The notes: a model not told the origin generated them from the letters alone. 64,000 bases of DNA from QYOJ01 sp043806735 (GCA_043806735.1 JAZDGR010000023.1:1-64000), one strand, 5' to 3'; counted from the first letter of the stretch, positions 24,395 to 33,363 are shown. Numbers and translations are program-made.

Positions 24395-24446
24395 GCACCA
24401 GGGTATCAGGTTACCAGGGTACCAGGTTACCAGGTTAACAGGTCAT
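24395..24446. repeat. Word repeat (ACCAGGTT type) upstream of clpB
   Basis: Degenerate tandem words CACCAGGGTATCAGGTT, ACCAGGGT, ACCAGGTT, ACCAGGTTAACAGGT. It sits between divergent genes and is followed by an AT-rich AATTTTTAATTTTG stretch. Confidence 0.6.
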
Positions 24447-24462
24447 AAGTAATTTTAATTTT

Positions 24463-24470
24463 TAATTTTG
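24463..24470 (+). promoter_or_regulatory. -7 promoter box for clpB
   Basis: TAATTTTG, 18 nt before the clpB ATG. No CIRCE-type inverted repeat is seen. Confidence 0.45.
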
Positions 24471-24488
24471 AACTTTTAATTAAATAAA

Positions 24489-27080
24489 ATGAATTTCAAC
24501 AACTTCACAATCAAGTCACAGGAAGCGGTTCAGAAAGCCAAGGAGATAGCCCAGGCTTTTCAGAATCAAGCTATTGAGACATCTCATTTGCTGAAAGGAA
24601 TCCTGACAACGGATGAGCATGTCACTCCTTACCTGTTGAAAAAACTACATGTCAATATTCCCATTTTTACCAAAGCGCTCGACAAACTGATCGAATCTTA
24701 CCCGAAAGTCTCTGGTGGAGAGGCTTACCTGAGCAGGGAGGCCAATCAGGCCTTGCAGAAAGCGTTGGCTTATTGTCAGGAGATGAAGGATGATTTCGTT
24801 TCGATTGAGCACCTCCTTCTGGGAATCCTGTCGGTAAACGATGCTACCTCCCGGATGTTAAAAGATAGCGGTATTACGGAAAAAGACCTGATGGCTGCCA
24901 TCAAGCAACTCCGTCAGGGCAGTAATGTAAAAAACCAGTCGGCCGAAGAGAATTACAACGCCCTGACGCGATATGCCAGGAATCTAAATGAAATGGCGCG
25001 GGATGGGAAACTCGATCCGGTGATCGGGAGAGATGAAGAGATCCGTCGTGTTTTACAGATCCTGAACCGGAGGACCAAGAATAATCCGATTCTTATAGGG
25101 GAGCCGGGTGTGGGGAAGACGGCTATTGCCGAAGGGTTGGCTCACCGGATCATCGACGGAGATGTTCCGGAGAACCTGAAAAGCAAGCAAATCTATTCCC
25201 TGGATATGGGAGCTCTGATGGCGGGAGCCAAATACAGGGGGGAGTTTGAAGAACGTCTGAAAAGCGTTGTGAAGGAGGTGATCAGCGCCAACGGGGAGAT
25301 CATCCTCTTCATTGATGAGATTCATACCCTGGTTGGAGCCGGGGCGACCGAAGGAGCGATGGATGCAGCCAATATCCTGAAGCCGGCCCTTGCGCGGGGC
25401 GAGCTGCGGGCCGCTGGCGCAACCACCCTCAAGGAATATCAGAAGTATTTTGAAAAAGACAAGGCGCTTGAACGCCGTTTTCAGCCTGTCCTGGTCAACG
25501 AACCCGATACCCTGGATGCGATCAGCATCCTCCGGGGGCTCAAGGAACGGTATGAAACGCACCATCATGTCAGGATCAAGGATGAAGCGATCATTGCTGC
25601 CGTAGAACTTTCCCAGCGGTATATTTCAGACAGGTTTCTCCCCGACAAGGCCATTGACCTGATCGATGAAGCTGCTTCGAAACTCCGGCTGGAAATCAAT
25701 TCCCTGCCTGAAGATCTGGAGAAGATAGAGCGAAAGATCCGTCAGCTTGAGATTGAACGCGAAGCGATCAAGCGTGAAAATGACAAAGACAAACTGAAGG
25801 AGCTTAATGAAGAGATCGCCAACCTGAGCGACGAGCGGAATGAGATGAAGGCAAAGTGGCAGTCAGAGAAGGAACTGGTGGAGCAGATCCAGAACCAGAA
25901 AAAAGAAATTGAGTTTTTGAAACTGGAAGCTGAGCAAGCCGACCGGAACAGCGACCTGGGAAAGGTGGCAGAGATCCGTTACGGAAAGATTCCTGCCGCA
26001 GAGAAAGCGATCGAATCGACCAAACAGAAATTATCGGAGATCCAGAAGGACTCTCCGATGGTGAACGAGGAGGTAGGCGCTGAAGAGATTGCCGAGATCG
26101 TATCACGATGGACCGGCATTCCGGTTACCCGGATGCTTCAGAGTGAACGGGAGAAGCTTATGGATCTTGAAACCGAACTCCACATGAGGGTTGTCGGACA
26201 GGATGAGGCCATCAGCGCCATTTCAGACGCCATCCGAAGAAGCCGGGCCGGTTTACAGGATGCCCGCCGCCCGATTGGGTCGTTTATTTTCCTGGGGACC
26301 ACCGGGGTTGGCAAAACGGAGCTGGCCAAAGCGCTCGCTGAGTTTTTGTTTAACAACGAGAACAACATGGTGCGGATCGATATGTCGGAATATCAGGAAC
26401 GTCACACGGTCAGCCGGTTGATTGGCGCCCCTCCGGGATATGTAGGGTACGACGAAAGCGGTCAGCTGACCGAAGCCGTCAGAAGGAAACCCTACTCGGT
26501 GGTACTTCTGGATGAGATCGAAAAAGCCCATCCCGATGTCTTCAACATTCTGCTCCAGGTCCTTGACGACGGCCGTTTGACGGATAATAAAGGGAGGACG
26601 GTCGATTTCAAGAACACGATCATCATCATGACCTCCAACATCGGATCGCACATCATCCAGGAGAACCTCGAGAAAGTAAATAACACCAACCGGGAAGAGA
26701 TCCTGAACAATACGCGCCGCCAGGTGTTTGACCTGCTGAAGAAAACCATCCGGCCGGAATTCCTGAACCGTATTGATGAGATCATCATGTTCCAGCCCCT
26801 GACCCGGGAGGAGATCCAACAGGTTGTCAGACTGCAACTGAGCCTGGTGGCCAAAATGCTGGAAAAGAACGATATCAGGCTGACCGCAAAAGAAAAAGCG
26901 ATCGATTTCATCGCCAACATCGGGTTTGATCCCCAGTACGGTGCACGGCCAATCAAACGGGTATTGCAGAAACAGGTTCTCAACGAACTCTCCAGGATGC
27001 TTTTGCAGGGGAAGGTCGATCGCGACTCGGAGATCATGGTAGACGTCAAAGATGGCAACCTCATCTTTAAAAACAAATAA
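24489..27080 (+). CDS. clpB: ATP-dependent disaggregase ClpB
   Basis: 863 residues, the normal size for ClpB. It rescues aggregated proteins together with DnaK. In order: N-terminal Clp_N repeats (about 5-145), first AAA+ module with Walker A GEPGVGKTA (about 205) and LFIDEIHTLVGAG, the ClpB-specific coiled-coil middle domain (about 405-525, rich in Glu/Lys/Arg), second AAA+ module with GTTGVGKTE (about 605) and VVLLDEIEKAHPDV, and the C-terminal D2-small domain with GARPIKRVLQ. It is a single-gene unit with its own promoter. A word-repeat tract follows its stop codon. Confidence 0.97.
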   Translation: MNFNNFTIKSQEAVQKAKEIAQAFQNQAIETSHLLKGILTTDEHVTPYLLKKLHVNIPIFTKALDKLIESYPKVSGGEAYLSREANQALQKALAYCQEMKDDFVSIEHLLLGILSVNDATSRMLKDSGITEKDLMAAIKQLRQGSNVKNQSAEENYNALTRYARNLNEMARDGKLDPVIGRDEEIRRVLQILNRRTKNNPILIGEPGVGKTAIAEGLAHRIIDGDVPENLKSKQIYSLDMGALMAGAKYRGEFEERLKSVVKEVISANGEIILFIDEIHTLVGAGATEGAMDAANILKPALARGELRAAGATTLKEYQKYFEKDKALERRFQPVLVNEPDTLDAISILRGLKERYETHHHVRIKDEAIIAAVELSQRYISDRFLPDKAIDLIDEAASKLRLEINSLPEDLEKIERKIRQLEIEREAIKRENDKDKLKELNEEIANLSDERNEMKAKWQSEKELVEQIQNQKKEIEFLKLEAEQADRNSDLGKVAEIRYGKIPAAEKAIESTKQKLSEIQKDSPMVNEEVGAEEIAEIVSRWTGIPVTRMLQSEREKLMDLETELHMRVVGQDEAISAISDAIRRSRAGLQDARRPIGSFIFLGTTGVGKTELAKALAEFLFNNENNMVRIDMSEYQERHTVSRLIGAPPGYVGYDESGQLTEAVRRKPYSVVLLDEIEKAHPDVFNILLQVLDDGRLTDNKGRTVDFKNTIIIMTSNIGSHIIQENLEKVNNTNREEILNNTRRQVFDLLKKTIRPEFLNRIDEIIMFQPLTREEIQQVVRLQLSLVAKMLEKNDIRLTAKEKAIDFIANIGFDPQYGARPIKRVLQKQVLNELSRMLLQGKVDRDSEIMVDVKDGNLIFKNK

Positions 27081-27081
27081 A

Positions 27082-27116
27082 GGACTGCCAACTGCCAACT
27101 GCCAATTGTGGACTAC
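27082..27116. repeat. Word repeat (CCAACTG type) after clpB
   Basis: GGACTGCCAACTGCCAACTGCC followed by AATTGTGGACTACGG. The same words, CAACTGCCAACTG and TGTGGACT, occur within the composite tract in dnaE at 7160-7296. Confidence 0.65.
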
Positions 27117-27122
27117 GGATTG

Positions 27123-27827
27123 TTATTTCAATGGAAATTCTTCTGATTTCAAAAGTATCCCCATATCGTAGTGCTCTTTGAGTTTTAAGTTCCCGTTTTC
27201 GTCATAAAACGACCAGGTCCCGTCCTGGTGCCCGTTTTTGTACTGGCCCGTACCAAGCAGGTTGCCCGAAACGAAAAAGGTTTGGATTAACCCTTCCTTT
27301 TCATCATTCAGATAGGTGCCCTTGATTTTCAGAGCGCCATCGTCATAGAATTGTTCCCAGGGGCCTTCTTTCTTCCCATCCTTCCAGGTAATCGTTTCAG
27401 CCAGCCCTTTTCCCGGATAATAGACCTTTTCGATACCCACTTTCATCCCATCTTCGTAAAATTCTTCCGACACCAGTGTCTCGTCAAATTCGCTGAAAAA
27501 CTGCCATAAGCTGTCACGTTTTTCATTGACGTATTTCCCTTTTGCCATCATTTTGCCGTTCGGGAACCAGGATGTTGTTCGGGCAACCCGGCCCTCTTCT
27601 GAAATCAATGAGACAGCTCTGACTTTTCCGCTCCGGTATAAATAGGTGAACTTCCCGTACGGAATATTATCCTTGAATTGCCCTTCGTAAATCCGATAAC
27701 CACCTTTATCGTATTTGCGCCAGAAGCCTTGTTTCCGGCCCGCCAGATCGGTTTGATTGACCGTGTCCTGTGAGAACGAGGAAGAGATCAGAAACCCAAT
27801 GCCGATAAACAGGAATATCCGGAGCAT
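27123..27827 (-). CDS. Secreted MORN-repeat protein
   Basis: 234 residues with a signal peptide (LRIFLFIGIGFLISSSFS). The rest is a series of MORN_2-like units, each about 22 residues with the pattern G-x-W/F...Y..G.. (GFWRKYDKGGYRIYEGQFKD, PYGKFTYLYRSGKV, GPWEQFYDDGALKIKGTYLN). Such proteins are often labelled YwqK-like antitoxins, but no toxin gene is present here and an envelope location is more likely. It is divergent from recR, and the two promoters share a CTTTGCAAAG palindrome. Confidence 0.75.
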   Translation of the reverse strand: MLRIFLFIGIGFLISSSFSQDTVNQTDLAGRKQGFWRKYDKGGYRIYEGQFKDNIPYGKFTYLYRSGKVRAVSLISEEGRVARTTSWFPNGKMMAKGKYVNEKRDSLWQFFSEFDETLVSEEFYEDGMKVGIEKVYYPGKGLAETITWKDGKKEGPWEQFYDDGALKIKGTYLNDEKEGLIQTFFVSGNLLGTGQYKNGHQDGTWSFYDENGNLKLKEHYDMGILLKSEEFPLK

Positions 27828-27841
27828 TTCCGATGATTATA

Positions 27842-27854
27842 TATCTTTGCAAAG
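27842..27854 (+). promoter_or_regulatory. Divergent promoter region of recR and the MORN gene
   Basis: TATCTTTG (27842-27849) is the -7 box for recR. It overlaps the palindrome CTTTGCAAAG (27845-27854), which also offers a weaker TACTTTG box for the leftward MORN gene. Confidence 0.5.
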
Positions 27855-27875
27855 TAAAGTAATTCGCGTCAGATT

Positions 27876-28490
27876 TTGTACAATTTCCCTTCAAAACTCC
27901 TTGAAAACGCCGTAAATGAGCTCTCCAAACTTCCGGGCATCGGCAAGAAGACAGCTCTCAGGATGGCATTGCATTTGCTCAGATGTTCGCCTGAAGAGGT
28001 AGAAACATTCGGTTCTTCGGTGATCAAACTGAGGAAGGAGGTTATCTACTGTCAGCGGTGCGGCAATATCTCTGACAAGGCACTTTGCGATATCTGTGCG
28101 AGTCCGCGCAGGGACCATTCAATTATTTGTGTCGTAGAGGACATCCGGGATGTCATGGCTATCGAAAATACCGGTCAGTATACCGGCGGTTATCATGTAC
28201 TCGGCGGGATCATCTCACCTATTGAGGGGATAGGACCAGAGGATTTAAACATCCATTCACTAATCTCCCGGATTTCTGCCGGGGAGATCCGGGAAATCAT
28301 TCTTGCTTTGCCACCCACCATCGAGGGCGATACCACGAATTTTTACCTGTTTAGAAAGATCCAGCCAATGCATCTGAAAGTGACTATGATCGCCAGGGGA
28401 ATCTCTGTTGGGGATGAACTAGAACATACGGACGAGGTCACTCTTGGCCGATCGATCCTGAACCGCACACCGTATGATGGGATGAGGTGA
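27876..28490 (+). CDS. recR: Recombination mediator RecR
   Basis: 204 residues. RecR works with RecO and RecF to load RecA on gapped DNA. Visible: N-terminal helix-hairpin-helix LSKLPGIGKKTALRMA, the four-cysteine zinc finger YCQRCGNISDKALCDIC, and the Toprim domain (ICVVEDIRDVMAIE, GYHVLGG). The start is TTG 27876, giving MYNFPSKLLENAV, which fits the family N-terminus; no in-frame ATG is suitable. The 3' end runs into a word-repeat tract at 28485. Confidence 0.94.
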   Translation: MYNFPSKLLENAVNELSKLPGIGKKTALRMALHLLRCSPEEVETFGSSVIKLRKEVIYCQRCGNISDKALCDICASPRRDHSIICVVEDIRDVMAIENTGQYTGGYHVLGGIISPIEGIGPEDLNIHSLISRISAGEIREIILALPPTIEGDTTNFYLFRKIQPMHLKVTMIARGISVGDELEHTDEVTLGRSILNRTPYDGMR

Positions 28491-28530
28491 TGTGGTGCAA
28501 TGGTGGAGTAGTGAGGTGGTGCAGTGGTGA
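28485..28530. repeat. Word repeat (GTGGTGCA type) at the recR 3' end
   Basis: Degenerate words GAGGTGATGTGGTGCAATGGT, GGAGTAGTGAGGTGGTGCAGTGGTG. They begin at the last codon of recR. The words resemble those at 50674-50712. Confidence 0.6.
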
Positions 28531-28535
28531 AAATG

Positions 28536-28775
28536 TCACGAGATTGATTCGTCGAATAATTGCAGTTGATTTACTTTTCCGTTGCCTTTGCTCATTTCCA
28601 GGTCGGCATAGTTTTCGAGCAGGGGGTGGATGGCTTTTTTAATAATTTTATTGGGGGTTGACCGTCTTGACCTGGCAAACCGTTCGAGAGAACGTTTTTG
28701 CCTGGTTGTTAGCTTAAGGGTGATAGTTTTGTACCGGATCGGTTTGCGTTTCTTTTTTACTTTTCGTCGTGGCAT
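28536..28775 (-). CDS. Small basic protein, possibly ribbon-helix-helix
   Basis: 79 residues; the first third is very basic (PRRKVKKKRKPIRYKT), followed by ITLKLTTRQKRSLERFARSRRS and TPNKIIKKAIHPLLENY. The strand-helix-helix pattern with a TPNKIIKKAI second helix is reminiscent of ribbon-helix-helix DNA-binding proteins. It lies 5 bp downstream of the mutase gene on the same strand, so they are probably co-transcribed. No partner toxin is present. Function unknown. Confidence 0.55.
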   Translation of the reverse strand: MPRRKVKKKRKPIRYKTITLKLTTRQKRSLERFARSRRSTPNKIIKKAIHPLLENYADLEMSKGNGKVNQLQLFDESIS

Positions 28776-28780
28776 CCTCG

Positions 28781-30175
28781 TTATTGTCCGTTGATGATCT
28801 CCTTAAAATCATTGAGGATCTTCCGGGCCAGATGATCGGCTTTCTCCGCCATATCGCTTTCTGCATAGATCCGGATGATAGGTTCGGTATTGGATTTCCG
28901 CAAATGCACCCATTCTTTATCAAAGTGGATCTTCACCCCGTCGACACGGATTATTTGGTGTCCTTTGTACCGTTCCACGATTTGCTTAAGAACATCATCG
29001 AGCTGAATCTCTGGTCCAAATTCAATTTTATTTTTTGAAATGTAGTAACTCGGGTAACCGGCTCTGAGGTCTGAACACCGTTTACCTGACCTGGCTAGAT
29101 AAGATAAAAACAGGGCTATTCCGACCAGGGCATCCCGGCCATAATGGAGGTTGGGGTAGATCACGCCTCCGTTGCCTTCTCCCCCGATCACCGCTTTTTT
29201 CGCTTTCATCATTTCCACGACATTTACTTCCCCCACCGCCGATGCGAAATACTTCCCTCCTGCCCGTTCTGTGATATCCCGGAGTGCCTGGGAGGAAGAA
29301 AGGTTAGAAACCGTGTTTCCCTTCCTGTGTTGCAAAACATAATCGGCTACCATCACCAGCGTATATTCCTCTCCCAAGGTTTCTCCCAGTTCATTAATAA
29401 TGGCAAGCCTGTCTACATCGGGATCAACCACAAATCCTACATCTGCACTGTGCTTCCCCACTTCGCTGCAAATAGTATAGAGGTGCTCGGGCAGTGGTTC
29501 CGGGTCGTGGGGAAAATCACCGGTCGGATCGCAGTAAATCCGGTGTATGGAATTTACTCCCAGGCTCTGGAGCAGAAGTGGTACTGCAATCCCTCCGGTT
29601 GAGTTGACTGCATCGATAACGACGCTGAAGTTGGCATTTTTAATTGCTTCCGTGTCCACCAGCGGGAGTTCCAGAATTTTCTCGATATGCTTCAGAATAT
29701 ACTGGTCGCTGGAGGAGTATATTCCCAGGTGATTCACCTCAACGTATTTACCTGCTCCTTCCTGAGCAAATTTGAGGAGCTCTTCTCCGTCTTTCGAGGA
29801 TAAAAACTCCCCGGCATGATTGAGAAGTTTCAGGGCATTCCACTGTTTTGGATTGTGGCTGGCGGTGATAATGATGCCTCCGTCGGATTTACTCTCAGTC
29901 ACAGCGATCTCGACTGTTGGAGTGGTGGAAAGCCCGATGTCGAGCACATCGATTCCCATCCCGATCAGGGTGCCCGTTACCAGGTTACTGACCATCAACC
30001 CGGATGGTCTTGCGTCCCTTCCGACGACGACTTTCAGTTTTTTCCCTGGTAACCGATCTTTCAGAAAACAACTATAGGCCGAAATATATTTGACAATATC
30101 AGGAGGGGTTAGGCTATCATCAGGGTTTCCACCAATCGTTCCACGGATTCCTGAAATAGATTTAATAAGTGTCAT
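28781..30175 (-). CDS. glmM: Phosphoglucosamine mutase / phosphomannomutase family (GlmM-like)
   Basis: 464 residues, alpha-D-phosphohexomutase family. All four active-site loops are visible: phosphoserine loop TASHNPKQWN, metal loop DPDVDRLAI, sugar loop GGEGNGGVIYP and the C-terminal phosphate loop RKSNTEPIIRIYAE. The sugar loop form GGEGNGG differs from that of the fused mutase at 15.6-17.3 kb (GGEESYGY), so the two probably have different substrates. In Bacteroidota this type is usually annotated GlmM, making glucosamine-1-phosphate for peptidoglycan. ATG 30175 follows a -7 box at 30200-30193. Confidence 0.85.
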   Translation of the reverse strand: MTLIKSISGIRGTIGGNPDDSLTPPDIVKYISAYSCFLKDRLPGKKLKVVVGRDARPSGLMVSNLVTGTLIGMGIDVLDIGLSTTPTVEIAVTESKSDGGIIITASHNPKQWNALKLLNHAGEFLSSKDGEELLKFAQEGAGKYVEVNHLGIYSSSDQYILKHIEKILELPLVDTEAIKNANFSVVIDAVNSTGGIAVPLLLQSLGVNSIHRIYCDPTGDFPHDPEPLPEHLYTICSEVGKHSADVGFVVDPDVDRLAIINELGETLGEEYTLVMVADYVLQHRKGNTVSNLSSSQALRDITERAGGKYFASAVGEVNVVEMMKAKKAVIGGEGNGGVIYPNLHYGRDALVGIALFLSYLARSGKRCSDLRAGYPSYYISKNKIEFGPEIQLDDVLKQIVERYKGHQIIRVDGVKIHFDKEWVHLRKSNTEPIIRIYAESDMAEKADHLARKILNDFKEIINGQ

Positions 30176-30192
30176 AACGAGAAAAAGTCACA

Positions 30193-30200
30193 CAAATGTA
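30193..30200 (-). promoter_or_regulatory. -7 promoter box for the glmM-like gene
   Basis: TACATTTG on the minus strand, 17 nt upstream of the start codon at 30175. Confidence 0.5.
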
Positions 30201-30289
30201 ATGTGATTTATATCCCAGAATTCCGCTCTGTTGATAACTATTAAAACTTTGATTTTGACCCGGGTTTTCCAGCGGTTGCTGATTTTTTT

Positions 30290-30297
30290 TACTTTTG
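30290..30297 (+). promoter_or_regulatory. -7 promoter box for TPR-aroE unit
   Basis: TACTTTTG, 16 nt upstream of the ATG at 30314, which implies a leader of only about 10 nt. Confidence 0.5.
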
Positions 30298-30313
30298 CAA
30301 AGGCATTGACAAT

Positions 30314-31720
30314 ATGGAAGACCCGTTCGAACCTTTTTCGGATCCTGAACTGCTTGATCTGGTGCGTCGTTTTGAAGAGACGGTCAACAGCAAGAGTTCT
30401 CTTTTTTTCGATCTGGATGAATTTGAAGATATTCTGGAATATGCCTTGTTTCATCATCAGACCGAACTTTTTGATACTGCCCTGGAAGCCGGCCTGAAGC
30501 AGCATCCGGGAAACCTTTCTCTTCTGTTAAAACAAACCCAGTATCTCATCAATATCAACCGGGAAGAGGCTGCCCTGAAGCTTCTGGAAGATACCGAAGG
30601 GTACCTGTCCACCGACTTTGATCATCACCTCATTCGCGGATCGTTGTTCAGCCAGCTAAACAAATACGAAAAAGCAATTGAAGAGTATAAAAAAGGGATT
30701 CATGATTCGGCCGACATGGACGAAATCTATACAAATATTGCCTTTGAATATGAGAACCTGGGGAAATTCGACAAGTCAATGGATTACCTGATCAAGGCGT
30801 TGAACCGGAACCCCGATAATGAGGCTGCCCTTTTCGAGCTTTCCTTCTGTTGCGAAATCAACCAGCAAACCGAAAAGATCATCAGTTATTTGTTGACATT
30901 CCTTGATCATCATCCCTACAACAAATCTGCCTGGTTCAACCTGGGGATCGCTTACAGTAACCAGGAGCTTTACGAGAAGGCAATCGAAGCTTACGATTTC
31001 ACAGTTGCCATCGATGAAACTTTCGCCTCGGCATACTTCAACAAGGCCAACTGCTATGCCAACCTGAACCAGTTCGGGAAAGCCATTGAAACCTATATGG
31101 AGACGTTCTTCTATGAAGACCCTGAACCACTCACCCATTATTATATTGCCGAGTGCTATGAAAAGCAACGCCAGTTCGACTTTGCCATTGAGCAATACAA
31201 AAAGGCGATTCATATGGATCCCGAATTCGCCGATGCCTGGCTTGGGGTAGGGATCTGTTTCGACGAACTTGGGAAGCCCGATACTGCTTACGCGTATTTG
31301 AAAAAAGCAGTTACCCTTTCGCCCACGATTCCTGAATATTGGTTCATTCTAGGGGACATCCAGATCAAACTGAACCGGTACACTGAAGGTATCAATTCTT
31401 ATCGCAAAGTGATCGAACTCGATCCCGCTGATCCCGATATCTGGCTTGATCTCGCAATCGTTCATGCTAACCTGAAAGATTACGCAATGGCTTTGCAGAC
31501 CCTGGAGGAGGGATTGAAACATCATGAGGATCATGCCGACTTTTATTACAGCATGGCCTATTTCCTGGTGTTAAGTGGAAAAAACAAACAGGCTCATAGC
31601 TGTCTGTTCAAGGCAATGAACATGGATGCGGAAGGGTATAAGCGGCTGTTTACTACTTTTCCGGAAGCCGGAAAACATCCTGCCGTTGTGGATATGATCG
31701 CATCCTACCGGAAAGGCTGA
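30314..31720 (+). CDS. Cytoplasmic TPR-repeat protein
   Basis: 468 residues without signal peptide. An acidic N-terminal segment (FSDPELLDLVRRFEE, FDLDEFEDILEYAL) is followed by about eleven TPR units, for example YEKAIEAYDFTVAIDETFAS and FAIEQYKKAIHMDPEFADAW. The protein probably acts as a protein-interaction scaffold; it is a conserved type in Bacteroidota. aroE begins 18 bp after its stop, so the two probably share a transcript. Confidence 0.82.
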   Translation: MEDPFEPFSDPELLDLVRRFEETVNSKSSLFFDLDEFEDILEYALFHHQTELFDTALEAGLKQHPGNLSLLLKQTQYLININREEAALKLLEDTEGYLSTDFDHHLIRGSLFSQLNKYEKAIEEYKKGIHDSADMDEIYTNIAFEYENLGKFDKSMDYLIKALNRNPDNEAALFELSFCCEINQQTEKIISYLLTFLDHHPYNKSAWFNLGIAYSNQELYEKAIEAYDFTVAIDETFASAYFNKANCYANLNQFGKAIETYMETFFYEDPEPLTHYYIAECYEKQRQFDFAIEQYKKAIHMDPEFADAWLGVGICFDELGKPDTAYAYLKKAVTLSPTIPEYWFILGDIQIKLNRYTEGINSYRKVIELDPADPDIWLDLAIVHANLKDYAMALQTLEEGLKHHEDHADFYYSMAYFLVLSGKNKQAHSCLFKAMNMDAEGYKRLFTTFPEAGKHPAVVDMIASYRKG

Positions 31721-31738
31721 TATGATAACCTGCCTTTC

Positions 31739-32485
31739 ATGAAACAGTTCGGTCTAATCGGATATCCTCTTTCACATTCCTGGTCTGAAAAGTTTTTCAC
31801 CGACAAGTTTCGCACGGCCGGACTTTCCGATCACTCGTATCACCTCTTCCCGCTCCCTCACCTGGAAGAGTTTCCCCGCTTTATTCATACTCACCCCAAC
31901 CTCACCGGCTTCAATGTAACGATCCCTTACAAAGAGCGCATCATTCCTTTTCTTGACCACCTGGACAGGAGGGCGGAAGAGATTGGGGCGGTCAACACGG
32001 TCATACTAAAGCCCGGCAATGGGAAAAGGATTCTCACGGGATACAACACTGATGCTGATGGATTTCGGGATTCGGCAGATTTTTCGGGCCATTCCCAGGC
32101 ACTGATACTGGGAACCGGCGGAGCCGCAAAAGCGGTCTGTTTTGCGCTCAAAGGCCTTGGAATTACTCCGATTCTGGTTTCGCGAAATCCGGCCGGACCG
32201 GGCATTATTGGTTATAAAAATCTTAACCTGAAGTTGTTAAGAGAAGTATACCTGATCATCAACACCACACCGTGCGGGATGTCCCCTGAAACCGGCTCTT
32301 TTCCCACACTTCCGTACCACCTTCTCACCCCCCGGCATTTCCTGTATGATCTGATTTATAATCCGGAGGAGACACTCTTTCTTAAAAAAGGGGCCGAATA
32401 CGGCGCTAAAACACAATCGGGATATACCATGCTTCTGCTTCAGGCGGAATTTGCTTACGCATTATTTACTAAGTCAGGAAGTTAG
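31739..32485 (+). CDS. aroE: Shikimate dehydrogenase
   Basis: 248 residues; NADPH-dependent reduction of 3-dehydroshikimate to shikimate in aromatic amino acid synthesis. Visible: shikimate-binding GYPLSHSWSEKFF, NVTIPYKE with the catalytic lysine, GYNTDADGF with the catalytic aspartate, and the nucleotide-binding LGTGGAAKAV. The length is slightly short for the family (about 270). The final residues TKSGS and the stop codon are encoded by the AAGTCAGGAAG word repeat that continues downstream, so the natural C-terminus may have been replaced. Confidence 0.94.
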   Translation: MKQFGLIGYPLSHSWSEKFFTDKFRTAGLSDHSYHLFPLPHLEEFPRFIHTHPNLTGFNVTIPYKERIIPFLDHLDRRAEEIGAVNTVILKPGNGKRILTGYNTDADGFRDSADFSGHSQALILGTGGAAKAVCFALKGLGITPILVSRNPAGPGIIGYKNLNLKLLREVYLIINTTPCGMSPETGSFPTLPYHLLTPRHFLYDLIYNPEETLFLKKGAEYGAKTQSGYTMLLLQAEFAYALFTKSGS

Positions 32486-32548
32486 TGAGTCAGAAGGTCA
32501 GGAAGTCAGAAGGTCAGATGGTCAGGAAATTAGGAAATTTGGAAATTC
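32471..32548. repeat. Word repeat (AGAAGGTCAGG type) across the aroE stop
   Basis: Words AAGTCAGGAAGTTAGTGAGTC, AGAAGGTCAGGAAGTCAGAAG and GTCAGATGGTCAGGAAATTAG, then AAATTTGGAAATTC. The tract begins in the last codons of aroE. Confidence 0.7.
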
Positions 32549-32559
32549 GATACATATTC

Positions 32560-32603
32560 ATCTTCCCTCTTCCCTCTTCCCTCTTCCCTCTTCCTTCTTC
32601 CCT
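32560..32603. repeat. Word repeat (TTCCCTC type)
   Basis: Four or more copies of CTTCCCTCTTCCCTC followed by TTCCTTCTTCCC. Its reverse complement (GGGAAGAAGGAAGAGGGAAG) matches the coding tract at 49748-49786 in the MtaB-like gene. Confidence 0.75.
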
Positions 32604-32668
32604 GTTCTCAGTCCGGATGACCTCAATTTTCAGGTTAGCCACCATGGCAGCAATGGCTCCGGTTTCAT

Positions 32669-32968
32669 TCATTTCAGTATATATTTAAGAAGTTTCCACT
32701 TATTTTTATAGGGCGGATACCGGACCGGAATATCGAAGAAGGTGGCTTTTTTCAGGACGGATCGAAACTGGGAGAAGGTGTCGAAGCTGAATTTCCCGTG
32801 ATAACGTCCCAATCCGCTGGCACCTACGCCTCCAAAAGGCAGGTTTCCATTGGCGAAATGCATCAGCACATCGTTGATACAGGCTCCTCCGGAGGATGTT
32901 TTTTTCAGGAATTCCCAAGGAAATAAGCTCTTCTTTGATGGATCGGTGAACAAACAGGTAACTGGAAG
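32669..32968 (-). pseudogene. C-terminal fragment of an aldehyde dehydrogenase
   Basis: About 100 codons in one frame. The segment LPVTCLFTDPSKK, then KKTSSGGACINDVLMH, FANGNLPFGGVGASG and LGRYHGKFSFDTFS are typical of the last quarter of aldehyde dehydrogenases (the SGG..IND and LPFGGVG.SG.G motifs). The catalytic domain with Cys and Glu is missing; upstream the sequence runs straight into the rpsO promoter region, and an in-frame TGA is at about 32990. This is a gene remnant, not an intact protein. Hydrophobic/lysine-rich tail KWKLLKYILK ends the frame naturally. Confidence 0.85.
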
Positions 32969-33003
32969 TTTAAATTTTATTTGTGCGTATCAAAGAAAAA
33001 TAT

Positions 33004-33034
33004 TAATTTTGCAGCCTCGTACAGAGGGCTTTTT
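33004..33034 (+). promoter_or_regulatory. rpsO promoter and possible leader hairpin
   Basis: TAATTTTG (33004-33011) is the -7 box. It is followed by AGCCTC-N5-GAGGGCT and a run of T (33013-33034), a weak hairpin that could attenuate transcription or take part in S15 autoregulation; the latter is inference. Confidence 0.45.
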
Positions 33035-33071
33035 AGGAATTAACTAGAGAAATTGATAATCACGAATAACC

Positions 33072-33341
33072 ATGAATTTTGCTCCAGAAGTAAAGACGAA
33101 GGCGTTTAAAGATTATGGAAAGTCAGAGTTTGACTCAGGATCGACCGAAGGACAGGTTGCTTTATTTACGATGAAGATCCAGCACCTGACAGACCACCTA
33201 AAGAAAAACAAGAAAGACCTCGTAACGGAACGCTCATTGGTACGGATGGTTGGCAAAAGGAGACGCCTGCTTGATTATCTCAAGCGGAAAGACATTGAGC
33301 GTTACCGTACGATCATCAAGAAGTTAAAAATCAGAAAATAA
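33072..33341 (+). CDS. rpsO: 30S ribosomal protein S15
   Basis: 89 residues, the standard length. Binds the central domain of 16S rRNA early in 30S assembly. The typical segments GSTEGQVALFT, IQHLTDHLKKNKKD and SLVRMVGKRRRLLDYLKRKD are present. pnp follows, as in many bacteria, with a hairpin between the two genes. Confidence 0.97.
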   Translation: MNFAPEVKTKAFKDYGKSEFDSGSTEGQVALFTMKIQHLTDHLKKNKKDLVTERSLVRMVGKRRRLLDYLKRKDIERYRTIIKKLKIRK

Positions 33342-33363
33342 ATAATATGTTTCTGGAAGACTG

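Noticed and set aside
27123..27827. MORN protein as antitoxin of a toxin-antitoxin pair.
   Set aside because: It has a signal peptide and no adjacent toxin gene; the YwqK label is only a family name.
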